Below are positions 14,357 to 22,097 of a DNA stretch of 26,792 bases, piece after piece (positions within the stretch are counted from its first letter, which is position 1; each line of letters opens with the position of its first letter). The position numbers were made by a program, and so were the translations under genes. The DNA lies in contig JAODBP010000087.1 of assembly GCA_025464025.1 (NCBI GenBank), positions 1 through 26,792 of the forward strand, read 5' to 3'. The stretch is from Actinomycetes bacterium. GTDB taxonomy: Bacteria; Actinomycetota; Acidimicrobiia; Acidimicrobiales; CADCSY01. The notes under the pieces are model-generated. The model did no database searches. It was not told the origin of the DNA and saw only the letters and a list, made by a program, of their open reading frames with translations.

Positions 14357-15871
14357 GTGCACCCCGCCGACGACCTGGCCGCCGACGAGGACCTCGACCC
14401 CGAGGCGGACAAGCCCAAGGAGGCGTGCGGCGTCTTCGGCGTCTACGCCCCGGGCCAGCCGGTGGCGCACCTGACCTACCTCGGCCTCTACGCCCTGCAG
14501 CACCGGGGCCAGGAATCCGCCGGCATGGCGGTCAGCGACGGCGAGTCGATGCTGATCGACAAGGACATGGGGCTCGTCTCCAACGTCTTCAACGACCGGC
14601 GCCTGGCCGCCCTCACCGGCCACCTCGCCATCGGGCACACGCGGTACTCGACCACCGGCTCGAGCACGTGGCGCAACGCCCAGCCCGTCTACCGCAGCGC
14701 CGGTGACACGCAGTTCGCCCTGGCCCACAACGGCAACCTGGTGAACACGGCGGCGCTGGCCGAGGAGGCCGGCATGCTGCCCGGCACCGTCGCCAGCGAC
14801 AGTGACCTGGTGGCCGAGCTCATCGCCGAGCAGCTCCTCGACCACGGCGCCGACCGGGCCGACGGGCGCGACCTCGAGCACGCCCTGCTCGCCTCGCTGC
14901 CCCGCTTCCAGGGCGCGTTCTCGTTCGTGCTCATGGACGAGTCGCACCTCATCGGCGTGCGTGACCCCAACGGCTTCCGCCCGCTGTGCCTGGGCAAGCT
15001 CGACGGGGGCTGGGTGCTGGCCTCCGAGTCGCCGGCCCTCGACACCATCGGCGCCCACTTCGTCCGCGAGGTCGAGCCCGGCGAGATGGTCGTGATCGAC
15101 GCCAACGGCTGCCGCTCGCACCGCCCGTTCCCGGAGGAGCGGATCGACCCGCGGCTCTGCGTGTTCGAGTTCGTCTACTTCGCCCGGCCCGACGCCAAGC
15201 TCTACGGCCAGAGCGTGCACGTGGCCCGCCAGCGCATGGGCGAGCAGCTCGCCGAGCAGGCCCCGGTCGAGGCCGACCTCGTGATCCCCGTGCCCGAGTC
15301 GGGCGTGCCGGCGGCCCAGGGCTACGCCCGGGCGTCGGGCATCCCCTACGGCGACGGGTTCGTGAAGAACCGCTACATCGGCCGCACGTTCATCGCCCCG
15401 AGCCAGGCGCTGCGCACCAAGGCCGTGCAGATGAAGCTCAACCCGCTGCGCGACAACGTGCAGGGGAAGCGCCTCGTCGTGGTCGACGACTCGATCGTCC
15501 GGGGCACCACCTCCCGCGAGATGGTCCGCATGCTCCGCGAGGTCGGCGCCGCCGAGGTGCACCTGCGGATCATGTCGCCGCCCTACCGCTGGCCGTGCTT
15601 CTTCGGCATGGACACGGGCGACCGGGCCGACCTCATCGCCGCCAACATGACCGTCACCGAGATCGCCGACTTCCTCGCCGTCGACTCGCTGGCCTACATC
15701 TCGATCGACCGCCTCATCGAGGCCACCGGGGCCCGCAACGCCGGCTTCTGCTCGGCCTGCCTCACCGGCGAGTACCCGGTGGAGGTGCCGGTCGACCTGC
15801 GCAAGGACGTCCTGGAGGACAACGACATGCCGCCCTCGGGCCTCGACCGCCTCATCCACGAGCCGTCCTAG
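14357..15871 (+). CDS. purF: Amidophosphoribosyltransferase
   Basis: First committed step of purine synthesis: glutamine plus PRPP to 5-phosphoribosylamine, in the cytosol. GTG 14357 gives 504 residues with an acidic 23-residue propeptide before EACGVFGVY. Cys24 is the glutaminase nucleophile exposed by cleavage. The glutaminase domain shows YALQHRGQESAGMAV, GHTRYSTTGSS and LAHNGNLVN. The PRPP loop VVVDDSIVRGTT is near residues 374-385. Cys268, Cys414, Cys465 and Cys468 match the spacing of the four Bacillus subtilis 4Fe-4S ligands (146, 51 against 55, and 3 residues apart), so it belongs to the oxygen-sensitive Fe-S class. A frame extending upstream to 14267 lacks family sequence. purM follows with a 1 bp overlap. 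Confidence 0.97.
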   Translation: MHPADDLAADEDLDPEADKPKEACGVFGVYAPGQPVAHLTYLGLYALQHRGQESAGMAVSDGESMLIDKDMGLVSNVFNDRRLAALTGHLAIGHTRYSTTGSSTWRNAQPVYRSAGDTQFALAHNGNLVNTAALAEEAGMLPGTVASDSDLVAELIAEQLLDHGADRADGRDLEHALLASLPRFQGAFSFVLMDESHLIGVRDPNGFRPLCLGKLDGGWVLASESPALDTIGAHFVREVEPGEMVVIDANGCRSHRPFPEERIDPRLCVFEFVYFARPDAKLYGQSVHVARQRMGEQLAEQAPVEADLVIPVPESGVPAAQGYARASGIPYGDGFVKNRYIGRTFIAPSQALRTKAVQMKLNPLRDNVQGKRLVVVDDSIVRGTTSREMVRMLREVGAAEVHLRIMSPPYRWPCFFGMDTGDRADLIAANMTVTEIADFLAVDSLAYISIDRLIEATGARNAGFCSACLTGEYPVEVPVDLRKDVLEDNDMPPSGLDRLIHEPS

Positions 15872-16908
15872 TGGGCGCCACCTACGAGGGGGCCGGCGTC
15901 TCGATCGATGCCGGGGAGCGCGCTGTCGAGCGCATCAAGGACAAGGTCCGCGCCACGTTCCGCCGCGAGGTCATCGGCGACATCGGCGGCTTCGGCGGCC
16001 TCTTCGCCCTCGACAAGGGGCGCTACCGCAACCCCGTGCTCGTCGCCTCCACCGACGGCGTCGGCACCAAGGCGCTGATCGCCCAGCAGACCGGTCGGTT
16101 CGAGACCATCGGCATCGACCTGGTGGCCATGTGCGTCGACGACCTGGTGTGCCAGGGCGCCGAGCCGCTGTTCTTCCTCGACTACGTGGCCGTGGGCCGG
16201 CTCGACCCCGACCACATCGCCGAGATCGTCGGTGGCGTGGCCGAAGGCTGCATGCAGGCGGGCTGCGCCCTCATCGGCGGCGAGATGGCCGAGCACCCGG
16301 GCGCCATGGAGCCGGGCGAGTTCGACCTCGTCGGCTTCGCCGTGGGCGTGGCCGAGCGCGACGGCCTCATCACCGGCGAGCACGTGACCCCCGGCGACGT
16401 CCTGATCGGCCTGCCCTCACCCGGCCTCCGCTCGAACGGCTACTCGCTGGCCCGCAAGGTGCTGCTCGAGCTGGGCGGCCGCTCGCTCGACGCCCCGGCG
16501 TTCGACGGCAGCCACGAGACGCTGGCCGACGAGCTGCTGCGCCCGTCGGTGATCTACGCCCCGGCCATCATGCACCTGCTCCGCGAGGTCGACGTGCGGG
16601 CCGTGGCCCACATCACCGGCGGCGGCATCACCGGCAACCTCAACCGCGTCCTGCCCAACCACGTCGACGCCGTCGTGCACCGCAACGCGTGGGAGCCGCC
16701 GCGCATCTTCGGCGAGATCCAGCAGGTCGGCGAGGTCTCCGACGAGGAGATGGCCAAGGTGTTCAACCTCGGCATCGGGATGATCGTGGCCGTGCCCGCC
16801 GGCGACCGGTTCAAGGCCATCGACACGCTCCGACGCGAGGGGCACCTCGCCATGGACCTCGGCGAGGTCGTCGCCGGCCACGGCCAGGTCCACCTCCAGG
16901 ATCGCTGA
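15871..16908 (+). CDS. purM: Phosphoribosylformylglycinamidine cyclo-ligase (AIR synthetase)
   Basis: Fifth step of purine synthesis: FGAM plus ATP to AIR. The 345-residue protein (family length about 345) starts VGATYEGAGVSIDAGERAVE, the YxxAGVd lead-in of the family. It carries the hallmark nucleotide loop ASTDGVGTKALIAQQ, the dimer strand GIDLVAMCVDDLVCQGAEPL, ALIGGEMAEHPG, LPSPGLRSNGYSLAR and HITGGGITGNLNR, all signatures of the AIR synthase fold. The GTG overlaps the purF stop by one base (TAGTG), so translation is coupled. It is followed after 13 bp by a response regulator with a GGGGAG, likely on the same transcript. Confidence 0.97.
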   Translation: MGATYEGAGVSIDAGERAVERIKDKVRATFRREVIGDIGGFGGLFALDKGRYRNPVLVASTDGVGTKALIAQQTGRFETIGIDLVAMCVDDLVCQGAEPLFFLDYVAVGRLDPDHIAEIVGGVAEGCMQAGCALIGGEMAEHPGAMEPGEFDLVGFAVGVAERDGLITGEHVTPGDVLIGLPSPGLRSNGYSLARKVLLELGGRSLDAPAFDGSHETLADELLRPSVIYAPAIMHLLREVDVRAVAHITGGGITGNLNRVLPNHVDAVVHRNAWEPPRIFGEIQQVGEVSDEEMAKVFNLGIGMIVAVPAGDRFKAIDTLRREGHLAMDLGEVVAGHGQVHLQDR

Positions 16909-16921
16909 GCGCAGGGGAGTC

Positions 16922-17335
16922 ATGGCCAAGGTGTTGTTGGTCGACGACGAGCCCGACATCCTCCTCATGCTCCGCATGGCGTTCGAGGACGAGGGCCACG
17001 AGATCGTGATGGCCGCCGACGGCCGCATGGGCCTCGAGCGGCTGAAGGAGCACGGGCCCGACGTCGTCGTGCTCGACATGATGATGCCGGTCGTCGACGG
17101 CTGGGGCGTGCTCGAGGCCAAGCAGGTCGAGGGTGAGACGACGCCGGTGGTCGTGGTGTCGGCCAAGTCCGATCCCAAGGACTGCCGCCGGGCCCTCGAC
17201 CTGGGCGCCGTCGAGTACGTGGTGAAGCCGTTCGACCTCGACCGGCTGCTCGCCCTCGTCACCGCGGTGGCCGGCGAGGACGCGGCCACGCTCGAGGCGC
17301 GCCGCCAGGCCGCCATCGCCGCCCAGGGCGGGTGA
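16922..17335 (+). CDS. Receiver-only response regulator
   Basis: A 137-residue CheY-like protein made of one receiver domain. The acidic pair Asp8-Asp9, phospho-acceptor Asp52 (VVLDMMMP), Ser80 in place of the usual Thr, and Lys102 (VKPF) are all in place. Residues after about 120 (AATLEARRQAAIAAQGG) are a short alanine-rich helix; no output domain follows. A histidine kinase would phosphorylate it, but none is in the window. GGGGAG just before ATG 16922 marks the start. It is 13 bp behind purM and nearly abuts convergent pyrE (3 bp gap), so it probably rides on the purF-purM transcript. Its output pathway cannot be guessed. Confidence 0.93.
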   Translation: MAKVLLVDDEPDILLMLRMAFEDEGHEIVMAADGRMGLERLKEHGPDVVVLDMMMPVVDGWGVLEAKQVEGETTPVVVVSAKSDPKDCRRALDLGAVEYVVKPFDLDRLLALVTAVAGEDAATLEARRQAAIAAQGG

Positions 17336-17338
17336 GCG

Positions 17339-17869
17339 TCAGCTCGCCCCGACGGCCGCCTTCAGCTGCGTCATGGTGAGCAGGGGGCGCAGGGCCAGGT
17401 CGATGGCGGCGAACGCCTCGGGCCCGCCGGCCTCGCGGTCGATCACGCACAGCACGGTGTCGACCAGCGCCCCTCGCTCCCGGAGGTCGGCGCACGACAG
17501 CAGCACCTGGCCGCCGGTGGTGACCACGTCCTCGACGACCACGGTGCGCTTGCCGTCGAGCTCGCCGCCCTCGGCCAGCTGGCACGTGCCGTAGGTCTTG
17601 GCCTCCTTGCGCACGAACAGCGCCGGGAGCCCGGTCACCTGGGAGAGCATGGTCACGATCGGGATGCCGCCGAGCTCGAGCCCGGCCAGCACCTCGGTGC
17701 CGGCGGGGACGAGCGGGGCCATGGCCTCGGCGATGTCGCGCAGGAGCACCGGGTCGGCCTCGAACCGGTACTTGTCGAAGTACTCGTGACTGACCTGGCC
17801 CGACCGGAGGGTGAACTCCCCGGTGAGGTGGGCGGTCTCGTACACGCGGCGGGCCAGATCGTCGGACAC
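17339..17869 (-). CDS. pyrE: Orotate phosphoribosyltransferase
   Basis: Adds orotate to PRPP to give OMP in pyrimidine synthesis. The 176-residue protein starts at GTG 17869. It has TLRSGQVSHEYFDKYRFEADP (the orotate/dimer loop), LAGLELGGIPIVTMLS, FVRKEAKTYGT with the catalytic-loop lysines, and the PRPP-binding motif VVVEDVVTTGGQ (110-121). Length and motif order fit bacterial short PyrE. The C-terminus is slightly short (LLTMTQLKAAVGAS). TACGAT ending 8 nt before the GTG suggests a leaderless transcript. It converges on the response regulator with only 3 bp between stops, and no terminator separates them. Confidence 0.95.
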   Translation of the reverse strand: MSDDLARRVYETAHLTGEFTLRSGQVSHEYFDKYRFEADPVLLRDIAEAMAPLVPAGTEVLAGLELGGIPIVTMLSQVTGLPALFVRKEAKTYGTCQLAEGGELDGKRTVVVEDVVTTGGQVLLSCADLRERGALVDTVLCVIDREAGGPEAFAAIDLALRPLLTMTQLKAAVGAS

Positions 17870-17876
17870 GGCTCGG

Positions 17877-17882
17877 ATCGTA
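17877..17882 (-). promoter_or_regulatory. -10 element for pyrE, leaderless
   Basis: TACGAT (minus strand) fits TANNNT and lies 8 nt before GTG 17869. The mapped start would fall on or next to the start codon. It lies in the gap between pyrE and the MFS gene, before the MFS stop codon. Confidence 0.5.
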
Positions 17883-17885
17883 CGG

Positions 17886-19157
17886 CTAGGCGGTGGCCGG
17901 GTCGGACACGAGCGGGGCGCCGGAACCCTCGGCCTCGACGTGCGGGTGGCGTCGGCCCCGCATGTCGAGCAGGAGCCACGCCCCGCCGGCGAGGGTGGCG
18001 ACGCCGCCGACCGCGAGGCCCCAACGTCCGCCCCACTCGGCGCAGACCCAGCCGATGATCGGCGCGCCGATCGGCGTCGTGCCCATGACGGCGAACACCC
18101 GCACGGCGAGCACCCGGCCGCGCATCTCGGGCGCCGCCTGGAGCTGGAGCAGGGTGTTCGACGCCGCGAAGAACGTGATGTTCAGGGCGCCGGTGAACAC
18201 CAGCAGCGGGAGGATCACGCGGAGCGACGGGGCCAGGGCGGCGATGCACATGCCGCCGCCGAAGCCGAGCGCGCCCAGCGCCATCAGCCGCTCGTCGAAC
18301 GAGCGGCGACCGGCGGCGTGGAGCCCGCCGGCCAGGGCGCCCACGCCCATGGCCCCGGTGAGGAGGCCGTACGTGCCGGCGTCGCCGTGGAAGGTCTCCT
18401 TGGCCAGGACCGGGAGCACGACCGGGAAGTTCACGGCGAGGAGGCCGGCGATGAGCATGAGGACGAGGTTGGCCCGCAGCTCGGGCTGGCTCTTGATGTA
18501 GCGGAGGCCCTCCCGCACCTGGCCCTTCGCCCGGGTGACGCGGGGCGTGGGCGCCAGCTCGCTCGTCCGCATGGCGACCAGGCCGATGATCACTGCCACG
18601 AAGGAGACGCCGTTGATCAGGAAGCACCAGCCGGTGCCGGCGGTGCGGATCAGGATGGCGGCCACGCCAGGTCCGACGATGCGGGTGGCGTTGAACAGCG
18701 CGCTGTTGAGCCCGACCGCGTTGATGACGTCCTCGGGCTCGACCAGCTCGTTGATGAAGGCCTGGCGGGTGGGGATGTCGACCACGGTGACGAAGCCGAT
18801 GACGACCACGATCACGCCGATCCACGTGACGGTGGCGGTGTGGGTGAACACGAGGGCCGCGAGGGCGAAGGAGGTCACGGCGGAGACGGCCTGGGTCAAC
18901 ACGATCATCCGCCGCTTGTCGAAGCGGTCGGTGAGGACGCCGCCCCACGCGCCGAAGAACAGCACCGGCACCTGCTGGAGGGCGGTGATCACGCCGAGGG
19001 CGAGGGCGGAGTGGTTGGTGATCTCCTCGTAGACGAGCCAGCCCTGGGCGATGACCTGCATCCAGGTGCCGGTGACCGAGACGACCTGCCCGAGGAAGAA
19101 CAGGCGGTAGTTGCGGACGCGGAGCGCCCGGAACGTCGTCTCCAGCCTCCCCCGCAC
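17886..19157 (-). CDS. MFS transporter, enterobactin-exporter (MFS_3/EntS-like) type
   Basis: A 423-residue membrane protein with about 12 hydrophobic segments, starting VRGRLETTFRALRVRNYRLF. NYRLFFLGQVVSVTGTWMQV and VPVLFFGAWGGVLTDRFDKR are hallmarks of the MFS_3 group of small-molecule exporters, with the D-R-F-D-K-R loop between helices 2 and 3. GTG 19157 is chosen because GGAGGGGG lies about 7-14 bases upstream, one of the strongest Shine-Dalgarnos in the window. A longer frame (to 19328) adds sequence with no family match. It probably pumps out a siderophore, drug or secondary metabolite; the substrate is not known. It is divergent from bldC, with palindromes in the 203 bp gap. Confidence 0.9.
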   Translation of the reverse strand: MRGRLETTFRALRVRNYRLFFLGQVVSVTGTWMQVIAQGWLVYEEITNHSALALGVITALQQVPVLFFGAWGGVLTDRFDKRRMIVLTQAVSAVTSFALAALVFTHTATVTWIGVIVVVIGFVTVVDIPTRQAFINELVEPEDVINAVGLNSALFNATRIVGPGVAAILIRTAGTGWCFLINGVSFVAVIIGLVAMRTSELAPTPRVTRAKGQVREGLRYIKSQPELRANLVLMLIAGLLAVNFPVVLPVLAKETFHGDAGTYGLLTGAMGVGALAGGLHAAGRRSFDERLMALGALGFGGGMCIAALAPSLRVILPLLVFTGALNITFFAASNTLLQLQAAPEMRGRVLAVRVFAVMGTTPIGAPIIGWVCAEWGGRWGLAVGGVATLAGGAWLLLDMRGRRHPHVEAEGSGAPLVSDPATA

Positions 19158-19360
19158 GTGCGCACCCCCTCCGCCAAGATGTTCGCACAAGCGAAGTACC
19201 GCCCGGCACGGACTAGTCCGCAGGGCGGTGGCCAATGGTTCTGAAAGGCCATTCCCGCCGGTGAAACGCGTCCCTATCTTCAGGGGAGGAATCGGACACA
19301 GTGGCGCGTGTTCGCCCGTACGTCCCACACAGCGCGTAGCACCAGACCACGGAGAGTCAC
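19158..19360. promoter_or_regulatory. Divergent MFS/bldC control region with palindromes
   Basis: This 203 bp gap has three dyads. They are TTCGC-acaa-GCGAA (19182-19195), the perfect 12 bp palindrome CGGACTAGTCCG (19209-19220), and AATGG-N10-CCATT (19234-19253). A plus-strand TATCTT at 19275-19280 is a possible bldC -10 without a clear -35. These are candidate operators; binding proteins are not known. Confidence 0.5.
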
Positions 19361-19567
19361 ATGGCCCAGTCCGACGACCTCGATGCCCCCGAGGCGCTGC
19401 TCACCCCTTCGGAGGTGGCGCAGCTCTTCCGCGTGAACCCCAAGACCGTCACGCGCTGGGCGCGGGCCGGAAAGCTCACCGCGATCCGGACCCTCGGTGG
19501 CCACCGCCGCTTCCGGGCCAGCGAGATCAAGCGGTGCCTCGAGGAGATGTCGGTCGAAGAGCGCTAG
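19361..19567 (+). CDS. bldC: BldC-like MerR-type DNA-binding regulator
   Basis: The 68-residue protein is one winged-helix domain: LLTPSEVAQLFRVNPKTVTR then WARAGKLTAIRTLGGHRRFR. It closely matches the small BldC protein of Streptomyces, which binds head-to-tail on direct repeats and delays development. It is a full-length BldC-size protein and lacks the dimerisation helix of classical MerR proteins. GGAGAG six bases before ATG 19361 supports the start. In this organism its targets are unknown; the divergent MFS gene and the palindromic region beside it are candidates. A stem-loop followed by a T-rich run (19588-19623) likely ends its message. Confidence 0.95.
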   Translation: MAQSDDLDAPEALLTPSEVAQLFRVNPKTVTRWARAGKLTAIRTLGGHRRFRASEIKRCLEEMSVEER

Positions 19568-19587
19568 TCGCTCCGACGATCTGCAGG

Positions 19588-19623
19588 ACGGCCGCCCGGC
19601 GACGGGTGGCCGTTCCTCGTTTT
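19588..19623 (+). terminator. Rho-independent-like terminator of bldC
   Basis: ACGGCCGCCCG pairs with CGGGTGGCCGT (11 bp stem, one G-U) around a GCGA loop at 19588-19613, followed by TCCTCGTTTT. It ends before the HAD promoter. Confidence 0.7.
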
Positions 19624-19634
19624 CGGGTCGGACC

Positions 19635-19640
19635 TACGCT
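19635..19640 (+). promoter_or_regulatory. -10 element for HAD gene, leaderless
   Basis: TACGCT ends 7 nt before ATG 19647, so the predicted transcription start is the A of the ATG. No convincing -35 is visible. Confidence 0.5.
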
Positions 19641-19646
19641 GCAGGC

Positions 19647-20369
19647 ATGGGTCGGTACGACGCGGTGACGTTCGACTACTGGAACACCCTCGTCTGGGAG
19701 GAGGCCGGCCACCTGGCCGGCCGGCGCAAGGAGGCCTGGGCCGGGCTGCTCGAGGAGGCCGGCTTCGCCATGGAGCGCTCGCTCCTCGACGCCACGTTCA
19801 ACCGGGCCTGGGAGCGCTACGTCGAGCACTGGACCGCCAACCAGCAGTACCAGGCCGTCCACGCCGCCGAGGAGATCCTCGAGCACCTCGGCTTCGAGGT
19901 GCCGGCCCACGTCCGGCGCCGGCTGGTGGAGTCGTTCACCGAGGTCGGGCACGAGGCCGAGCTCCACCTCACCGACAACGTCGTCGACTGCCTCCGCGCC
20001 CTCAACGAGGCCGGCCTCCGCCTCGGCATCATCTGCGACGTCGGCATGACGCCTTCGCCGGTGCTGCGGAACGTCTTGGAGCGCTGGGGCGTCCTCTCCC
20101 TGTTCGACCACTGGTCGTTCTCCGACGAGGTCGGTCACTACAAGCCGTCAGCCGTGATCTTCGAGCACGCGCTGGCCGGGTTGGGGGTCACGGCCGAGCG
20201 GACGGTGCACGTGGGTGACATCCGGCGGACCGACATCGCCGGAGCGAGGAGCATGGGCATGACGGCGGTCCGGTACACGGGCATCAGCGACGACACCACG
20301 CAGCCGTCGCCCGAAGGTCACCACGTGGTCGCCGACCACGCCGAGCTCCCCGCCCTCGTCCTCGGATGA
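19647..20369 (+). CDS. HAD-superfamily hydrolase
   Basis: The 240-residue protein begins MGRYDAVTFDYWNTLVWEEA. Asp10 in D-Y-W-N-T is the HAD nucleophile (motif I). Motif II appears in GIICDVGMTPSP, motif III Lys in GHYKPSAVIFEHAL, and motif IV as HVGDIRRTDIAGARSMG. A helical cap (about residues 18-90) follows motif I, as in class I phosphatases and haloacid dehalogenases. It likely dephosphorylates a small metabolite. No particular substrate can be claimed. ATG 19647 is preferred over upstream frames because the -10 at 19635 points to it. Its stop overlaps the next gene in an ATGA, so the two are co-translated. Confidence 0.85.
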   Translation: MGRYDAVTFDYWNTLVWEEAGHLAGRRKEAWAGLLEEAGFAMERSLLDATFNRAWERYVEHWTANQQYQAVHAAEEILEHLGFEVPAHVRRRLVESFTEVGHEAELHLTDNVVDCLRALNEAGLRLGIICDVGMTPSPVLRNVLERWGVLSLFDHWSFSDEVGHYKPSAVIFEHALAGLGVTAERTVHVGDIRRTDIAGARSMGMTAVRYTGISDDTTQPSPEGHHVVADHAELPALVLG

Positions 20370-22054
20370 GGGCTCGCCTGGCCGTGCTCGCCGGGCTCCT
20401 CGTCGCCGGGCTGCCGGCCGCGGCCGGCGCCGCGACCTGCCCCGACACGAGTGGGATCACCGGCGCCAACCCCTCGCCCGCCGCGGTGGGGGCCGAGCTC
20501 GACGCCCAGGCCGCGGCCAAGAAGGTGCCGGCCACGCTGCTGAAGGCGGTGGCGTTCGCCGAGGGCTACGACCCGGCGGCATCGCGCAACTGGGTCCAGT
20601 TCAAGGCCGACGGCGCACCCCTGGTCGCAGCCGACTGCGGCATCGGGATGATGCAGGTGACCCTCGACGCCCGCTTCGACGCCCGCCAGCTCGCCTCGGA
20701 CTGGAAGTACAACGTCGCCGCCGGGGCCCAGATCCTGCGCGACAAGTGGGACGACTCGCAGCGGGCCAACCCGGCCTCGCTCGGGCCCGACGACGAGTCG
20801 GTGCTCGAGAACTGGTGGGCCGCCCTCTACCGCTACAACGGCACGGGCGCCGCGGCCCGGACGTACGCCGACACGGCGTTCCTCTTCGCCCAGGACCCGA
20901 TGCACGAGGCGGCGCCGTACACGGCACGGGTGCGGGGCCTGCGCCGCCCGGTCGACGTGTTCCCCCAGTTCACCGAGGCGCGGCAGTTCCAGGGCCGGGC
21001 CACCGAAGCGGTGCTCACCGAGGCGGACGGCACCGTCGTGGCCCGGAGCTCCACCTACCGGCCGACCCGCATGCCGGCCGACCCGCGGCCGCCCGTGCCG
21101 CGGGTGGCCGCCGACGCCACCTCGGCCCAGGCCGCCGGGCTCCAGCTCTCGCGCGCCGTGTTCGCCGACCACGCCGCCCGCCACGCCGTGCTGGCCCGCG
21201 ACGACGACTGGGCCGACTCGCTTGCCGGCGCCGCCCTGTCGGGCGACTGGGGCCCGGTCCTGTTCGCCGGCGGCGGTGCCGCCGGCACCTTGGCCGCGCC
21301 GACCCAGGGCGAGCTGCTCCGGGTGCTCCCGGCCGGCGGCACCGTCTACCTGCTGGGCGGCACCAACGCCGTGTCGCCCGCGGTCGAGGCCGCGGTCACG
21401 GCCGCCGGGCTCACGCCGGTCCGCCTGGCTGGGACCGACCGCCTCCAGACCGGCCTCGCCGTCGCCCGCAAGGTGCGCGAGCTCCAGCCCGCGTCGACCG
21501 ACCTCCTGGTGGCCCGCGCCTTCGTCTCGCCGGCCGACGCCCTCACGGGCGGCGCGGCGGCGGGCCGGACCCACCGACCGCTCGTGCTCGTTCCCACCGA
21601 GGGCGTCCCCGCCGCCGTGCGCGACGCCATCGCCGCTCTCGGGCCGAAGCAGGCCTTCGCCCTCGGCGGCACGGCGGCGCTCAGCGACCGGGCCCTGGCC
21701 GACCTCCGGGCCGGCGGCCTCACCGTCGAGCGGGTGGCCGGCGCCGACCGATACGCCACCGCGGTCGCCGTGGCCAGCCGGTTGTGGGGCGGCCTGCGCC
21801 GCGACGTCCTGGCCGTCGACCTGGCGTCGACCGCCGGGTGGGCGTGGACGCTCGCGTCGGGCTCGCTGTCGGCCACGCTGGCCGCGCCCCAGCTCGGCGT
21901 GGCGCCGACGTCGGTGCCGGTGGCGACGTCGTCGGCCATCCGTTCCGCCAAGGGCACCGCCACGGTGCCGGTGCGGGTGGTCGTCGTCGGCAGCGCGGCG
22001 CGGGCCTCGACCGCGGTCCGCAACGCCCTCGAGCAGGCGGCCACCAACACCTAG
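20366..22054 (+). CDS. Secreted lytic transglycosylase-like protein with cell-wall-binding repeat 2 domains
   Basis: A 562-residue protein. Residues 1-23 are a signal peptide (ARLAVLAGLLVAGLPAAAGA). Residues about 40-175 look like a soluble lytic transglycosylase fold, with AFAEGYDP (candidate catalytic Glu66), CGIGMMQVT (91-99), NVAAGAQIL (116-124) and ALYRYNGTG (153-161). After a linker (PADPRPPVPR), residues about 255-555 carry three tandem modules of the CWB2 type, with LLGGTNAVS, LARDDDWADSLAGAAL, LGGTAALS and RVAGADRYATAVAVA. CWB2 modules bind secondary cell-wall polymer in Clostridia. It is coupled to the HAD gene by ATGA. The pairing of an SLT-like domain with CWB2 repeats suggests cleaving or remodelling the wall where it is anchored; this is inferred. 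Confidence 0.85.
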   Translation: MRARLAVLAGLLVAGLPAAAGAATCPDTSGITGANPSPAAVGAELDAQAAAKKVPATLLKAVAFAEGYDPAASRNWVQFKADGAPLVAADCGIGMMQVTLDARFDARQLASDWKYNVAAGAQILRDKWDDSQRANPASLGPDDESVLENWWAALYRYNGTGAAARTYADTAFLFAQDPMHEAAPYTARVRGLRRPVDVFPQFTEARQFQGRATEAVLTEADGTVVARSSTYRPTRMPADPRPPVPRVAADATSAQAAGLQLSRAVFADHAARHAVLARDDDWADSLAGAALSGDWGPVLFAGGGAAGTLAAPTQGELLRVLPAGGTVYLLGGTNAVSPAVEAAVTAAGLTPVRLAGTDRLQTGLAVARKVRELQPASTDLLVARAFVSPADALTGGAAAGRTHRPLVLVPTEGVPAAVRDAIAALGPKQAFALGGTAALSDRALADLRAGGLTVERVAGADRYATAVAVASRLWGGLRRDVLAVDLASTAGWAWTLASGSLSATLAAPQLGVAPTSVPVATSSAIRSAKGTATVPVRVVVVGSAARASTAVRNALEQAATNT

Positions 22055-22059
22055 AAATC

Positions 22060-22078
22060 GGGCGGCGGCTCGTCGCCC
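22060..22078. terminator. Weak hairpin after cell-wall protein gene
   Basis: GGGCGGCG pairs with CGTCGCCC (one G-U) around GCT in the 43 bp gap before the MFS gene. No T-run follows. Confidence 0.4.
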
Positions 22079-22085
22079 CCACCCG

Positions 22086-22091
22086 TACCGT
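22086..22091 (+). promoter_or_regulatory. -10 element for MFS gene, leaderless
   Basis: TACCGT fits TANNNT and ends 7 nt before GTG 22098, as at the HAD, ctaA and VOC genes. Confidence 0.45.
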
Positions 22092-22097
22092 CGGAGC

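Noticed and set aside
17886..19328. 57-residue extension of the MFS_3 transporter upstream of 19157
   Set aside because: The strong GGAGGGGG precedes GTG 19157, and the extension covers the palindromic intergenic region without family similarity.
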